A stretch of 64,000 nucleotides of DNA from Ichthyophis bannanicus (lineage: Eukaryota > Chordata > Amphibia > Gymnophiona > Ichthyophiidae): positions 115,612,778 through 115,676,777 of the forward strand of contig CM066043.1 of assembly GCA_033557465.1 (NCBI GenBank), given 5' to 3'. The notes under the pieces were generated by a model. The model saw nothing but the letters and a program-made list of their open reading frames with translations, ran no database searches and was not told the DNA's origin. The first letter of the stretch is position 1, and each line of letters begins with the position of its first letter. The translations under genes were made by a program, and so were the position numbers. Shown here piece after piece: positions 42,693 through 54,750 of this stretch.

Positions 42693-43112
42693 GGGATATT
42701 TAGCTGCAGCGGCTAACACGGTTTCTCACAGCTAGTCGTTGCCTCTGAAACTTCCAGATATTCAATGCCAGGGTCACATGTGGGCCCCAGCATTGACTAT
42801 CTGGGTTGCCCGGATTGCTGGGAAGCTAACCGGATAGTGGCGATATTCAGCTACTGCCTGGTTAGCTTCCATGGCGAAAGATAAGCCAGCTGTAGCTGCA
42901 TCTTACTTTTGCCGCTTTGCCATAAGCGGGCAGTGACTCCACATCACCACTACCTGGTTACGGCCGGGTGCCACGCCTCGAATACCCTGATGCTAACTAG
43001 TTAGCGCTGAGTCCTGCGGTGGCAGCACTAACCATGTTAGTGCCACTGACTGTCCCGGATAAGGGGATTAACACGGTCTTCTAACTGTGTTAATCTCTTT
43101 GAATATCAAGCC
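42693..43112. repeat. Foldback MITE related to 12753-13214
   Basis: Left ggggggatatttagctgc and right ttgaatatcaagccc are inverted counterparts. Shared interior features include gttagc-rich hairpins and gatattcagc. Confidence 0.65.
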
Positions 43113-43199
43113 CTTGAATTCTACCCGTAGGAAAACAGGTAAACCATGTAAAGCCTTAAGAAGCATCTCAATGTGTTAAACATAGAAATATGATGGCCA

Positions 43200-43905
43200 A
43201 TAAAGACCATACAGCTACGATTAGTCCTGTGGGAATTCCGCACAGAATTCCCCACCTGCGTAAATCCGGCACCTGCTTTGCAGAATTCTGCGCCAGTACT
43301 GGCATCAGCGAGCAATGAGGCAGGCTTGGAGCGCACAAGCTGAAAGCGCGCCCGAGCCTGCCTCACTACCTGCTGCATTAAGTTTTAAAAAGGACAACAG
43401 ATGCACTTCCTGTCCCTAATAAGAAATAGGAAGTGCTTCTGTTAACCTTTCTAAAGCAGGTGATATTGGCATCAGAAGTATAGCACAGCCACGAGAGGGA
43501 AGGGAAACACTCTCACAGCGGTGTTTACAATGCCGCTGCCACCCCGCTACAATCAGGCAGAGGAGGTGAGTGGCTGGGGGCTGGAGATGGGCTGATGGTA
43601 AGTTGGGGGAGGGCTGGGGGCCAGAGATGGGCTGATGGTAAGTTGGGGGAGGGCTGGGGACCAGAGATGGGCTGAGTGTGTGGGGGGGGTGACTGGGAAC
43701 TGGAGAGGACTTAATGGCAAGTTGGGCAGGGTGATTAGGGGCTGGAGAGGGGACTGATGATGAGTCGGGGGTGGCTGGGAGCTGGAGATGGGTTAATGGT
43801 GAGTCGGGGGTGACTGGGAGCTGGAGATGGGTTGACGGTGAGTCGGGGGTGGCTAGGAGCTGCAGATGGTTGTATGTTTGGGGACGGGAAAAAAATAAAT
43901 TAATG
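43200..43905. repeat. Hairpin plus minisatellite composite repeat
   Basis: A hairpin near 43395-43447 (aacagatgcacttcct facing aggaagtgcttctgtt) is followed by a G-rich array of about 35-bp units. The units have the pattern gctggagatgggctgatggt plus gagtcgggggtg, at 43560-43870. The same order, palindrome then G-rich array, is seen at 5381-6330. Confidence 0.75.
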
Positions 43906-45762
43906 AGATTAATTTGACAAAACCTGTCTCTAGTAAAACCATGCTGCCTCAGATCCTGTAATTCATTGTGTTCCAGAAACCTCACTGTCCTCCATTTTAG
44001 CAGTGTTACCATTAGTTTGCTCATCAGAGAGGTTAGACAAACTGGCCTGTAGTTCCCAACCTCATCCTTATTTCCACTTTTGTGTAAAGGGACCACATCT
44101 GCCCTTCTGCAGTCCTCTGGGACCATGTTCAACTTAAAGAAGCATTGAAAAGGTCAGACAGTAGAGCCGCTAGAACTTTTCTAAGTTTCTTCAATACTCT
44201 CGGCTGTATCCCATCTTCTCTTCAAGTAACTTCATTGGCTCCCCTTCCATTTCCATCTCCAATTCAAACTTCTTTTTTTGACCTATAAATGCATTCATTC
44301 TACTGCTCCCCACCACCTTTCCTCTCTCCCTACATCCCTCCTCATAAACTCCATTCTGCTACTGGCTTGCTTCTCTCTATGCCCTTTTATTGCACTGACA
44401 ACTCCAGACTTAGATCCTTTCATCTTGTTGCTCCTAATGCCTCGAACAAACTACCTGAGTCTGTACATCAGGCTTCATCTCTGCCTCTTTTCAAATCCAT
44501 GCTAAAGGCTCACCTCTTTGAGGCTGCTTTTGGATCCCAAACCCTTGTTCTCCTACGTGTCTCCTTCCCTTCCCTTCCCTTCCCTAGTTTTACCCTTGTT
44601 CTCTGTTATTGTATTGTCTGTCTTGATTAGATTGTAAGCTCTGACGAGCAGGGACTGTCTTTTTGCATGTGTCTGTGCAGCGCTGTGTACTCTTTGTAGC
44701 ACTATTTAAATTATTAATAATCGTAGTAATAATACTGAAAATGTCTTCAATTAAATCTCTGTCCACTTCTGCCTTTGAAAGAAATCTGTATATCACACCG
44801 ATGCAAATGTATTTCCTATTCCCTCTTTCCAGTTTAACACACAGTGCCTCCCTCTTCTCTCATAAGCCCTGCAATTCTGTAGCTTTAATATTATTTTTTT
44901 AATTCGTGGTCCGTTTTTTTGAACGCAGATTAATCAGTGTTCATAAGAATACGTCCAAGAAACATACTTATGAAAGAAATTAACTTTTTTATTTATTTTC
45001 TCTATATTCTGAAATTTTATCAGCGTGTGTTGCAAACCACAATGTACATAATATTATTTTTAACATGTAGTGCCACTCTTTCTCCCTTTCTTCCTACCTT
45101 GTCCTTCCTGAATAAATTATAGCCCGGTATAATTACATCCCCATCATTGTTCTCCATGAACCATGTCTCCATAACCGCCACAAAATCCAAGTCGGCCTCT
45201 TCCATTGAAGCCTCAACATCCTGAATCTTACAGTATTTCCCATACTACAGGCATTAATACACACCACTTTCCAGATGATGCCTTTTTTACCCATTTCTAC
45301 AGAGGTATTTAATGTTATACTTACCTGGGAGCTTTCACTTATGTGGGGAGCTTTCTTCACTCATCCCCAACAAATCTAATTTATAGCCTTATTTAGGAGG
45401 TTAGTCAGTCTGCTGGATAGGTGGATACCTTCTCTGCTCAACAACCCTTGGAAAATCATCCCATGGTCTAGGAAACCAAAACATTCTCGATGACACCATG
45501 CACACATCCATGCATTCATCTCTAGGATGCAAGCTTCTCTGCCTCGGACATTACCCTTAACAGGGAGGACTATATACCTATCTGCTTCACCTTCTCTCCC
45601 AGAACCATGAAGTCACTCTTGATACTTTGGAGCGATACCTAGCAGTATAATTTGTGCCAACATGGATGAATAGCATTAGATTATACGTAGTTAGTAGGTT
45701 TGATGAGTCTCAGCAAATTCTCTGTAACATCTTGGATTTTGGCACCTGGCAGACAGAACACT
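43906..45762 (-). pseudogene. CR1-type LINE, truncated and interrupted
   Basis: RT blocks are at 43910-44200: PLHKSGNKDEVGNYRPVCLTS and LQDLRQHGFTRDR. Endonuclease blocks follow at 44735-45360: MIYRFLSKAEVDRDLIEDI, LDFVAVMETWF and IIWKVVCINACSMGN. Remains of the ORF1 esterase region occupy 45400-45760 (counterpart of 30230-30600). An L2 piece at 44215-44715 replaces the middle, and DIRS B cuts the 5' side near 45762. Divergence from the copy at 26-31 kb is clear, so it is an older insertion. Confidence 0.75.
44215..44715 (+). pseudogene. L2-type LINE 3' end inserted in CR1
   Basis: The RT C-terminal coding remnant (LKAHLFEAAFG near 44495-44530) is followed by the 3' tail gattgtaagctctgacgagc and cagcgctgtg, with a short imperfect repeat end. 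It lies between two CR1 blocks read on the other strand. Confidence 0.75.
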
Positions 45763-46769
45763 TTCGTTGGAAGAGGGCGAGCTTCCCGAGCCGGAGGATC
45801 AGGCAAAGATTATTCGCGTGTTCCGCCGTGAGGAGCTGCCAGCTCTGGTTTCGGAGGCGCTTCAGACTTTGGGGTTGGCTCCTACGGCTCCGGTGGCGGA
45901 GGCCGACGGAGCGGGATCCCATCATTCAAGCGGTGCGACAAACTAATGTGGTGTTCCCCATTCACAAAGTAATTGACCAGATGATTCAGGCCGAGTGGGA
46001 CACTCCTGAATCGGGCCTCAAAGGGGTTAAGATTATGCGTCGTCTTTATCCTTTGGCAGACGCAGATCTAGAACGTTTTTGGTCTCCTAAAGTCGACGCA
46101 GCCGTGTCGTCGGTGACTAAGAAAACCACCATTCCGGTGGAAGGGAGTGCGGCTTTACGGGAGCCGCAGGATCGGAAAATGGACAGACTGTTAAAGCAAG
46201 CCTTTGAAGCGGACGCGATTGCCTTACAGGCTTCCGTCTGTGGAGCTTGGGTTGCCCGTGCCTGTTTACGCTGGGTTCAGCGGTTTCAGCAGACTCCTTC
46301 CTTGGAGGCCGACATGTTGACGGAAGTTCACCGCTTGGAATCTGGTGCGGCGTATTTGGCGGACGTCCAGTATGATCTCATCCGCGCTCTTTCTAATAGC
46401 ATGGCATCCGTGGTGGCGTCCCGTCGAGCCCTTTGGTTAAAAAATTGGGCGGCCGATGGCTCTTCTAAGTCACGGTTGGGAAAATTACCGTTTAAGGGTA
46501 GACTCCTCTTCGGTGAGGATTTGGATAAATTGGTCAAAGATCTAGGAGAGTCCAAAGGCGGTCGCCTACCGGAAGACAGACCCAAGCGGGGTAGGTCGAT
46601 TCCGGTGACTCGGGGGCAGTTTCGGGACTTTCGTAGGTTCCGTTCGCCCCGTTATGGGGGCCTCCAGCGTGGCAGATTTAGCTCCAGAGTGTCGGGGTTT
46701 CGTGGCTTTCGAGGAGCCAGCCGAGGATTCTCGGCGACCGGTTCCCCAGCCGCTCGCAAGCCCCAATGA
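45763..46769 (+). CDS. DIRS B gag-like protein (N-terminus lost)
   Basis: An open frame of about 335 codons of DIRS origin, fused upstream to CR1-derived codons. The middle contains VFPIHKVIDQMIQAEWD, KGVKIMRRLYPLADADLERFWSPKV and a helical stretch VQYDLIRALSNSMASVVASRRALWLK. The C-terminus is Arg/Gly/Ser-rich, a likely RNA-binding tail. It overlaps the RT frame by about 115 bases. The expected Cys-rich N-terminus, present in element A, is missing because of truncation. Confidence 0.75.
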
Positions 46770-48677
46770 AGGGCGGCGGGTCCAGGTGGAGCTACCATTA
46801 ATCGGAGGACGTCTTCGACGTTTTCTCTCCGCTTGGACCCAAATTACTTCCGATCAGTGGGTTTTGGACATCATTCGGGATGGGTATGTTCTCGATTTGG
46901 CACGTCCAGTGCTCGATTCCTTTGTAGCGTCCCCCTGCCGGGGTGTCCGAAAGACCCTTCAGGTCCGCCAAACGCTCGATCGTCTTCTTCAGCTGGGGGC
47001 GGTTATTCCCGTACCACAAGCGGATATGGTCTGGGACGGTACTCCATCTATTTCGTGGTGCCAAAGAAGGTGGGGATCTTCGTCCCATTTTGGATCTCAA
47101 AGGAGTGAATCGTTGTCTGCGGATTCCCCACTTTCGAATGGAAACCCTGAGGTCCGTCATAGTAGCTGTTCGCCGGGGCGAGTTTTCTCACGTCTCTCGA
47201 CCTCACGGAGGCTTATCTCCATATCCCGATTCGAGAAGACCAGCAGCCAGCAGAAGTATCTCCGCTTCGCACTGCCCTGGGGTCATTTCCAGTTTCAGGC
47301 TTTGCCCTTCGGGCTGGCGACCGCACCGCGGGTCTTCACCAAAATCATGGTGGTGGTGGCAGCAGCCTTGCGCAAAGACGGCGTACTAGTGCATCCCTAT
47401 CTGGACGATTGGTTGATTCGCGGGAAGTCTCGCGCGGAAAGCTTGGCGGCGACGGCAAAGGTAGTGGCGCTCTTACAGTCGCTCGGCTGGGTGGTCAACC
47501 CCCACAAAAGCCATTTGGTACCAACGCAGCTCCTGGAGTATTTGGGGGTGCAGTTCGAAACATGTGCGGGGTTGGTTTCTCTTCCCGACCGCAGGATCTT
47601 GACCCTTCAGTCCCTCGTGCGGAAGTTCCGTCAGTCTCCAGCCCCGTCGGCATGGCATTATCTGCAATTGCTGGGGACTATGGCAGCTTCTCTGGAGGTA
47701 GTGCCTTGGGCACGCTTTCACATGCGTTCGCTCCAGCGGGCCTTGCTCCGTCGCTGGTCCAACCAGTCCGACTCCTGAGCAAACGTCTACCTTGCCCGAT
47801 GGCGGTTCGGAGGGACCTCCGATGGTGGTTGAGTCCAGTAACACTTCGCGTAGGGATGCCATTGGAGCAGCCAATGTGGGTTCCGCTCTTGACGGATGCC
47901 TGCCTGACGGGCTGGGGCGCTCACTACGAGGTCAGTTCGCTCAGGGGCTCTGGTCTCCGGAGGAGAGAGCACTTGGTCGATCAATCGCTTGGAACTTCGG
48001 GCCGTTCGATTGGCATTGCAACACTTCGAGACTCGGATATCGTCTCGGGCGGTGCGAGTTCTCTCCGACAATGCGGCGACTGTGGCCTACATCAACCGAC
48101 AGGGGGAACCGGAAGCGTCGGTCTGGAGGCGGAGACTCGAACGTTGTTCGAGTGGGTGGAGCCCCGACTGCCAGCCCTCTCCGCGGCGCACATCGCCGGA
48201 AAAGACAACGTAACGGCGGACTTTCTCAGCAGGGTTCAGGTGGATCCCGGCGAATGGGAACTTCATCCCAGGGTGTTTGCACAGCTGGTTCAGCGTTGGG
48301 GACAACCGGTCATGGACTTGATGGCCACGTTCCACTCGGCGAAGGCGGCTCGATTCTACAGTCGACGGCGGGAGCCGATGTCCGAGGGTTTGGATGCCCT
48401 CTTGCAGATTTGGCCCTCCGCGGGTCTTCTCTACGTGTTTCCTCCGTGGCCTCTGCTGGGACGAGTGATTCAGCGTATCGAGGCTCACTGGGGTCGAGTG
48501 CTGTTGATAGCGCCAGATTGGCCTCGTCGTCCTTGGTATGCCGATCTGATGCGGTTGGTGGACGGTTCTCCGTGGAGGCTTCCCTTGGTTCCGGATCTGT
48601 TGTGTCAGGGTCCTCTTCGCATGCCTCAAGTGGGGAGATTCTCTCTTACGGCCTGGCTATTGAAAGGGCTCGGCTGA
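46654..48677 (+). pseudogene. DIRS B reverse transcriptase / RNase H
   Basis: RT blocks in order: TLQVRQTLDRLLQLGAVIPVP near 46950-47015, a frame-shifted FVVPKK..DLRPILDLKGVN near 47050-47110, and FQFQALPFGLATAPRVFTK near 47290-47345. The catalytic YLDDWLIRGK starts at 47398. RNase H follows: LLTDACLTGWGAHYE near 47890-47930 and RVLSDNAATVAYINRQG near 48053-48105. The end region carries HIAGKDNVTADFLSR and RWGQPVMDLMATFHSAKAAR. At least four frame changes are present. The product would make element cDNA using the internal complementary region. Confidence 0.85.
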
Positions 48678-49712
48678 GGAAACAGGGTTATTCCCGTTCG
48701 GTCGTGGCGACCCTGTTGCAAGCGCGCAAACGTTCCACGTCGCTGGCCTATGTTCGCGTTTGGCGTATTTTGAGGACTGGTGCTCTCGACATCAGCTACG
48801 AGCGGCTACAGCCTCTCTTCCGGTGATCCTGGATTTCTTGCAAGACGGTTTTGCTAAAGGTTTGGCCGCCAGTTCTTTGCGTGTCCAATTGGCGGCACTG
48901 TCCTGTTATCGTGAAAAGGTTCAAGGTGTGTCTTTAGGGCTCATGCTGATGTAGTTCGTTTCTTGCGAGCTGTCTCTCGGTTACGTCCGGCTCGCAGGGT
49001 CTCGGTGCCCTCATGGGATCTTAATTTGGTGTTGAGGGCCCTCTCGGCAGCGCCTTTTGAGCCTCTTTCTCGCAGTTCCGTAAAGGATTTGACTCTCAAA
49101 ACGGTCTTTCTTGTGGCGATTTGTTCGGCACGCCGTATTTCTGAGCTCCAGGCTCTTTCATGCAGAGAGCCTTTCCTGTCCTTCTCGGCTCAAAAGGTGG
49201 TTCTCCGACCTGTGCCTTCCTTTTTACCTAAGGTGGCTTCTCCTTTCCACTTGAATCAGGTCGTTTCCCTTCCGGTATTTTCGGAGTCGGAGGGACGGGC
49301 TTCGGATCGCGGTCTCAGTCGGTTGGACCTCAAGAGGGTCTTGCACCGCTATTTGAAAGTTACCAGTGATTTTCGTAAAACAGACCGCTTATTTGTGCTG
49401 TTTGGAGGTTCCCGCAAAGGTGAAGCGGCGGCAAAGGCCTCTATTGCTCGGTGGATTAAAGAAGCCATTGGCTCGGCTTATCTTTTACACGGTCGAGTCC
49501 CGCCTATGGGGTTGCGTGCTCATTCTACGCGAGCGCAAGCCGCGTCCTGGGCGGAGTTCGGATTAGTTTCGCCAGTGGATATCTGTAAGGCGGCCACGTG
49601 GTCTTCTTTGCATACTTTCAGTAAACATTATCGACTTGATGTCTTGGCGGCGAGCGATGCCGGTTTTGGTTCCGCGGTTCTGCGTGCCGGCTGGCAAAAT
49701 CCCGCCCGTTAG
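48640..49712 (+). pseudogene. DIRS B tyrosine recombinase
   Basis: The N-terminal part (48640-48955) has RKQGYSRSVVATLLQARKRS and AYFEDWCSR in two frames. The catalytic part (48963-49712) is one open frame. It holds CSARRISELQAL with the first Arg near 49131, LRAHSTRAQAASW with the His-x-x-Arg box at about 49518-49532, PVDICKAATWSSLHTF, and the nucleophile Tyr in HYR at 49629-49631. All core catalytic residues of the family are visible, so only the N-terminal frame breaks argue against function. It would insert circular cDNA without making a target duplication. Confidence 0.88.
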
Positions 49713-49734
49713 GCTGCTTTGATACATCCCATAC

Positions 49735-50286
49735 GTCGAGGACTAAGCTGGAGGAACGATAAGGAAATAGTAATTACACTTACCTGGTAATTGTAGTTCC
49801 TTGAGAGACGACAGCTTAGTCCTCCTGCCTCTCCCTATTTCCTTTCTTTTAGCGCGGCACGCCTTGGGTTCAGAGGTACATATTCCCAGGTGAGTGCGTT
49901 CCCTTCTTTTCCTTCTTTTCCTTGCTTTTCGCTACAATGTTTTTTTGTTTCCTTTCATGCTCGCTCTCTGTTTCTGCAGTGGCAGGGGCGGGACTTCCGT
50001 CCCTATGTCTTGTGGCTTTTGGATACAATTTCAAAACAAAACAAAAAAAAACAAAACAATATATATCCTGTAAAGGGACCTTCGTAAAGGTTAGCTATGT
50101 GTTTGAGTTTGCTTTGACAGTAGTTCACTGGAGTTCCAGAGTTGCCTGGGGTGACGGATCCAGGGGAGTTGAATTCTGATTGGTCCAGTCTTCATGCTGC
50201 AGGAGGAGGTACACTACCCATACGTCGAGGACTAAGCTGTCGTCTCTCAAGGAACTACAATTACCAGGTAAGTGTAATTACTATTT
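49735..50286. repeat. DIRS B internal complementary region and right terminal repeat
   Basis: At 49735-49840 the sequence gaggactaagctggaggaac with cgataaggaaat should complement the lost left end. The stretch ttacacttacctggtaattg through cagcttagtcctcc complements the right end at 50222-50286. Between them lie non-coding bases, including an A-rich run near 50036-50060. Confidence 0.85.
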
Positions 50287-50289
50287 TCA

Positions 50290-51830
50290 CAGGCAAGATA
50301 ATATCTGCCACTGTCTTTTAGATCTGCTGTAATTTCTGAAGCTGGCATTTGGTAAGGCCAACATAAAAAGAATTACAGTAGTCCATTCAATTAGAACATG
50401 AACCACAGTAGGTAACTCGGATTTCTCTAGATAAGGGTACACATTTGGAACATTACAAAGGTGGTTACCACAAGATCTCACCATCACCCCTGTCTGCCTC
50501 TTCATGTTCATAAATTGATCATCCAACCCCTAATACTTTTGCCTTATCACAAGGTGTCAAAGAATAATTCTCCAAACAGATTTTTAGATAAGAAAATTGC
50601 ATCTCAAGCCTCTATTTCCACAATCGCTCTGTTTTAGAATGATTCAACTTGTGCTAACCAACATGCAACTTTTCCAAATATAGATTTAGTCTAGTGATGA
50701 ACTCGGCATGATCTTCTCCCAGGGAACAGTATATCTGGATGTCAAAGGCATACCTAAGGTACTCAATGCGGGCTTCTTCAAGGATATATGTAAGGGGCCA
50801 AAGATATAAATGTGATAAAACCGATAAAAGAATCAAATTTTGTGGTACGTCTAAGGTCAAAGACCAAGACTATACCCTATCTTTTGAAAAAAAAGAGGCA
50901 AACTGTTTGAAAGCAATACCCCAAATACCACAGTCCAAACGTATTGACAACAAAAGCCCATGACTAAGGTATCAAAGGCCACAGGTAGGCCTAAAGGTAG
51001 ATGGACACAATCTGACCCCTCATCAAAAGATCATCCATAAGTAACAGCAGTGCAGCTTTGAGAATGTGTTTTACCAGAAGCCTAGGTTGCTCTTCTTTCA
51101 AAAGATGATTTTCCTCCATATAATCTACCAGTTGTGTACCGTAGCCTTTTCCCTTATCCTATAAGAGGCAGATGTGAGATAGATCTAAATATACTGGCCC
51201 AGTGACTGCAGGAGTGACTATGCCTCCTTTAAACGCAATGGAAAACTACCATACAACACTGACGAGGTCACATTAGGTAATAGCAAAGGAGAACCAACTC
51301 TTTAAATCCCTCGATCAGCCTTGCAGGCGTTATGTCTTGAGGAAAACCACTCAAGAAATCAGGGAAGCCAATTGCTCTTCGGATGATAAAAGGAACATAT
51401 CAAAAGAAGAGGCAGACAAGGACTTTTCCTGGAAAACCTGGCTAACTCTGCCTTATATCCACATTCTCCTTTTTCATTACATGGACCCCACCCTGAACTG
51501 GAGATGCCCTAATATTTTTGGAGCTTTTCAGAAAAATAAATAGCAAAGGTATTTGCCATCTCAGCACCCTTCATATATGTTGTCCAGGACACAGACTATG
51601 TGCGGAAGGGTCTCTCAGTCGCTGAACAATCCAAAAATCTCCTTCGGTTTATCTGGTGCATTTAAAAGTCCCTTATAAAAATATTCCTTTTTTACATTGA
51701 CAAATTTTATTATAAGACTTCAAATGACACTTGTAAGCTTCTTTCTCTTTAATGTTTGCAATTTCTTCCACTTTCAACCTGTTTTAAGTTTTGTAGATCA
51801 TTATTGTACCATAATGCAGGTTTCTTAATA
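50290..51830 (-). pseudogene. L2-type LINE C
   Basis: The minus strand reads LSHLYLWPLTYILEEARIEY and then YAFDIQIYCSLG (degenerate YADD) near 50700-50800. RLNLYLEKLHVG follows. Other blocks are barely readable, with many stops. The bases 51680-51830 read as weak upstream coding remnants. Confidence 0.6.
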
Positions 51831-51845
51831 GCTTTTCTTCATCAT

Positions 51846-52145
51846 CGTGGAGTGGAGGAGTGGTCTAGTGGTTAGGACAAGGTACGTCAGGCCGGAGGGC
51901 TGGGGGTTCAAGTCCCACCTGGGGACAGCAATCTCAGGCCAGAGGGACTGGGATTTCTAGTCCTATAGGCACTCCTTGTGGTCTTGGGCAAGCCACTTAA
52001 CCCTCCATTGCCCATGTTCCCTGTATTAGCATATGTGTCTCATATCCCCTTGTGTTAAATGTATCCCCCAATTGACCGTTTTGACCCGGTGAAAAGCAGG
52101 ATATAAATACACCTAAATAGATAAAATTAAATAAATAAATAACAA
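51846..52145 (+). mobile_element. tRNA-Glu-derived SINE, full length
   Basis: The head has A-box-like TGGTCTAGTGGTTAGGA, almost identical to tRNA-Glu, and B box GGTTCAAGTCC. The body contains cttgggcaagccacttaacc. The 3' end has ttgacccggtgaaaagcagg and an AAATA-type tail. This tail subtype differs from that of 7513-7817. RNA polymerase III would transcribe it from the internal boxes. Confidence 0.9.
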
Positions 52146-52227
52146 GGGGAGTGGTGTTAATGGCTTTACATAAGTCTGCATTTCAAAGACTAACTTGCAC
52201 TTGTACTCCTCACATATATCACACTAG

Positions 52228-52335
52228 GGGGATATAAGCTCTGATGAGCAGGGACCGTCTTTTACATGTGTCTTTTCAGCGCTGCATACGTCTTGTAGCG
52301 CTATACGAATGCTCAGTAGTAATAGTAGTAGTAGA
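52228..52335 (+). repeat. L2 3'-end fragment
   Basis: gctctgatgagcagggaccg, cagcgctgcatacg and tagcgctatacgaatgc are followed by (agt)n. It is the same tail as at 18540 and 44630. Confidence 0.8.
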
Positions 52336-52345
52336 TGGTCTAGGT

Positions 52346-54340
52346 ATCTCCCTTGCCTTTTTGTGATATGCATGTTTTTAGACAAGAGTGCTCAAGTACT
52401 ATGCACAGTCTTGTTTGTCATGATAAATAAGGGTCAAATATTGGTGATAATCTGAATATTCTTCTATATGTTTTTTTTTTGAGCACCTGGCCTTCAAAGG
52501 AACCAGATGAGACAATCAGGACCATCTTTCTACCTTCTCTTCCATCTCAAAGGACCAGTTTTGACTGTTCCATGTAATGTGATTGAGTTAGCCTACAATA
52601 TGTGACCTCAGAGGCACACAAAGTCACAAGAAAATATAAATATTCATCCCAATCTCTCTGGGTATGTGTTGATCCTGCTCCCTCTCTCCCTCCTCCTCCA
52701 GCTTCTCTACAAGCAACATAAATCAGCATCATGAGGAAAGCTCTACAAATCTATCTCCAGAAGTCCCAAAGAAACAGCAGACTGACCAGAAGAGACACAA
52801 GGAGGAGGAGGACATCTTCACTCAGTCTGATCACACTTGCCATTCACGGTGAACTAACCCCGATCCAGTATAATTGATAATTTAAGATTTCACCAGCTCT
52901 CTTGTCACCTATTCTCCTTGCATAAGATCCCAAAAGAAAACTATATACGCATGTAGTTGAGTGCTCCAGTTATTGAATAAGCCTGTAATTTTCTCGAAAT
53001 AAAACCTGCTCTACAACTTAAAAAAGAGGCTAATCCTTATTCATTATATTGCAGGGTAAGCTCTACATGGAAGTACGTACATAATCCCCAATGCCTATAT
53101 ATTAAATCTCTTTCATATAATTTTCAATACTCATAGCCCCGCGGCAGCCCCCCTCCACCCCCCAGGAAATCTGTCCATAAGAAAATGAGAACTGTGTACC
53201 ATGAGCAGTGTGAGGAAGCAGTGACTTGGAGTTCCCTCACTCAAGGAGGGAGAGATACTATTCATAAGACCCTACCCCCCATCCATCCCATTATAGCACC
53301 AATATCACTTCCAAGCAGACATTTTGACAGAGCAGTGTCAGAAGCAGTGATACATTTCCCCTGTACTGTGCAAAATATTAAGATTATGGATGTAAATTCT
53401 AAAAACAGACATATTCAAATCACTAAGATGAAAATAATATTTTTCTACCCCCGCCAAACAGCTCTGAAATCGGGGACATCTGGTAACCTTATCCTTTTCT
53501 GTATGAGACCTGCTGCCCCCTCCCCCTTGATAGGCCCTTGCATTAGGGACAGACAGCAGTTAGAGCCTGTGGCTGCCTTGTCTTAGAGGAGAAAAGAGGT
53601 GTGGGGTATGCAAGTGCTTGGAGGGAACGAGATGAAATGAAGAGGTGAGTAGAGAGTAGTGATAAATTATAAAAACCACTCGGAGCAGCTTGGTTTTAAC
53701 GCTCTGCTTTTTGACAGGTAAAAGTTGGCCCAGTTAGAGAAGCCTGCAGTTTTACAATACATGTATTCAGAGCTATCGAAAGAAGAGGGTGAGAAGGGTG
53801 ATTGCACTGGATGCCAAGCTAGGAAAAGGAGGCACTGTACCACCCTGTTGAGCTGGCCTGCAAGACTGAAAGGGAGGGGAGGCACTGAAAATAGTCTTGC
53901 CCGGGGTGCAGTATTTTCCAGTAACTGGACTGCATTTGTTACACAGTTGAATAGGAAAAGGATTTCATAATCTCTTATCATCTGCTTTAGCATTTCCACA
54001 CATTCATTTCTGAACCACAAGAGGAACTGTACTGGTGTTTTTTCACATTTTCTTTTCTTTTGAGTCAGCCGTCATGTGTGCATTGTATCTTTGCTTTTTT
54101 CCTGTGGCATGTCACCATCAATCCTTTTCTCCATCTTAACCTTCTTGGGTTGTCTCCCAGCCCATCCTTCAGTGCATTAAAATTTCAGGACACGCCAATG
54201 AGACACAGCTCATTCAAGCTGCAAAGGCCAATTTACTTGAAGGGATGTGTTTTTCATATCGTTTACCATATTTTTTATGTCATTTTATTTTTTACTTTCA
54301 TTTTGTAGATTGTTTTGCATGTCTTAATCCTTATATTGTG
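52346..54340. other. Two kilobases without recognisable features
   Basis: Open frames are short, and none shows a family motif, splice-site pattern or repeat end I can support. A (gag)n-like stretch is near 52800. It may be old, decayed repeat or unique DNA. Confidence 0.4.
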
Positions 54341-54344
54341 GAGG

Positions 54345-54555
54345 AGTAGCCTTGTGGTTAGAGCAACAACCTAATACCAAGGAGACCTGGATTCTATTCC
54401 CACTGGCACTCCTTGTGACCATGGGCAAGTCACTTTACCCTCCATTGCCTTGGAAAAAAAGGCCTGGCAATCTACTTCTGGTCATACCTTGCCAAGAAAA
54501 CCCAGGGGCTGCTGGATAGCCAGGAGTCAGCATTGACTTGATAGCACTTTAAAAA
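54345..54555 (+). mobile_element. Divergent tRNA-derived SINE
   Basis: The head aggagtagccttgtggttag carries the A box and ggattctattccc the B box. The body has ccatgggcaagtcactttac. The 3' part differs from the other SINEs (cttgccaagaaaacccaggg), suggesting an older subfamily. Confidence 0.75.
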
Positions 54556-54565
54556 AATTCTTATA

Positions 54566-54750
54566 CAATGTCATTACTCACCTGTAGTAGATGTTCTCCG
54601 GGAACAGTAGGCATCAGTCCTCACATATGCATGACATTGGCACCGATACAGCTCACATGGTGAACACTCCCCAGCTTTCATAGAAAGCCTTTGGAATTTA
54701 GACCACGCATGTGCAGTCACATTCCCACCCAAGGTTGCTATCTTACAGTA
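54566..54750 (+). repeat. Solo DIRS A-type terminal repeat fragment
   Basis: ttactcacctgtagtagatg, then catcagtcctcacatatg, then agctttcatagaaagccttt follow the same order as the left terminal repeat of DIRS A (6740-6870), with about 15-20 per cent visible differences. Confidence 0.75.

Larger units (their letters stand above)
45763..50286 (+). mobile_element. DIRS-type retrotransposon B (5'-truncated)
   Basis: The left terminal repeat is missing: CR1 sequence runs directly into gag near 45762. Gag, RT/RNase H and tyrosine recombinase follow in DIRS order. The 3' end keeps the internal complementary region (49735-49840) and the right terminal repeat (to about 50286). It is the best-preserved DIRS coding set here, with a few frame changes. 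Confidence 0.88.

Noticed and set aside
51846..51920. tRNA-Glu gene
   Set aside because: A and B boxes are present, but the acceptor and anticodon stems do not pair and a SINE body follows.
52346..54340. Host exons
   Set aside because: Short open frames lack paired splice sites, recognisable domains or codon bias, so I could not support any exon.
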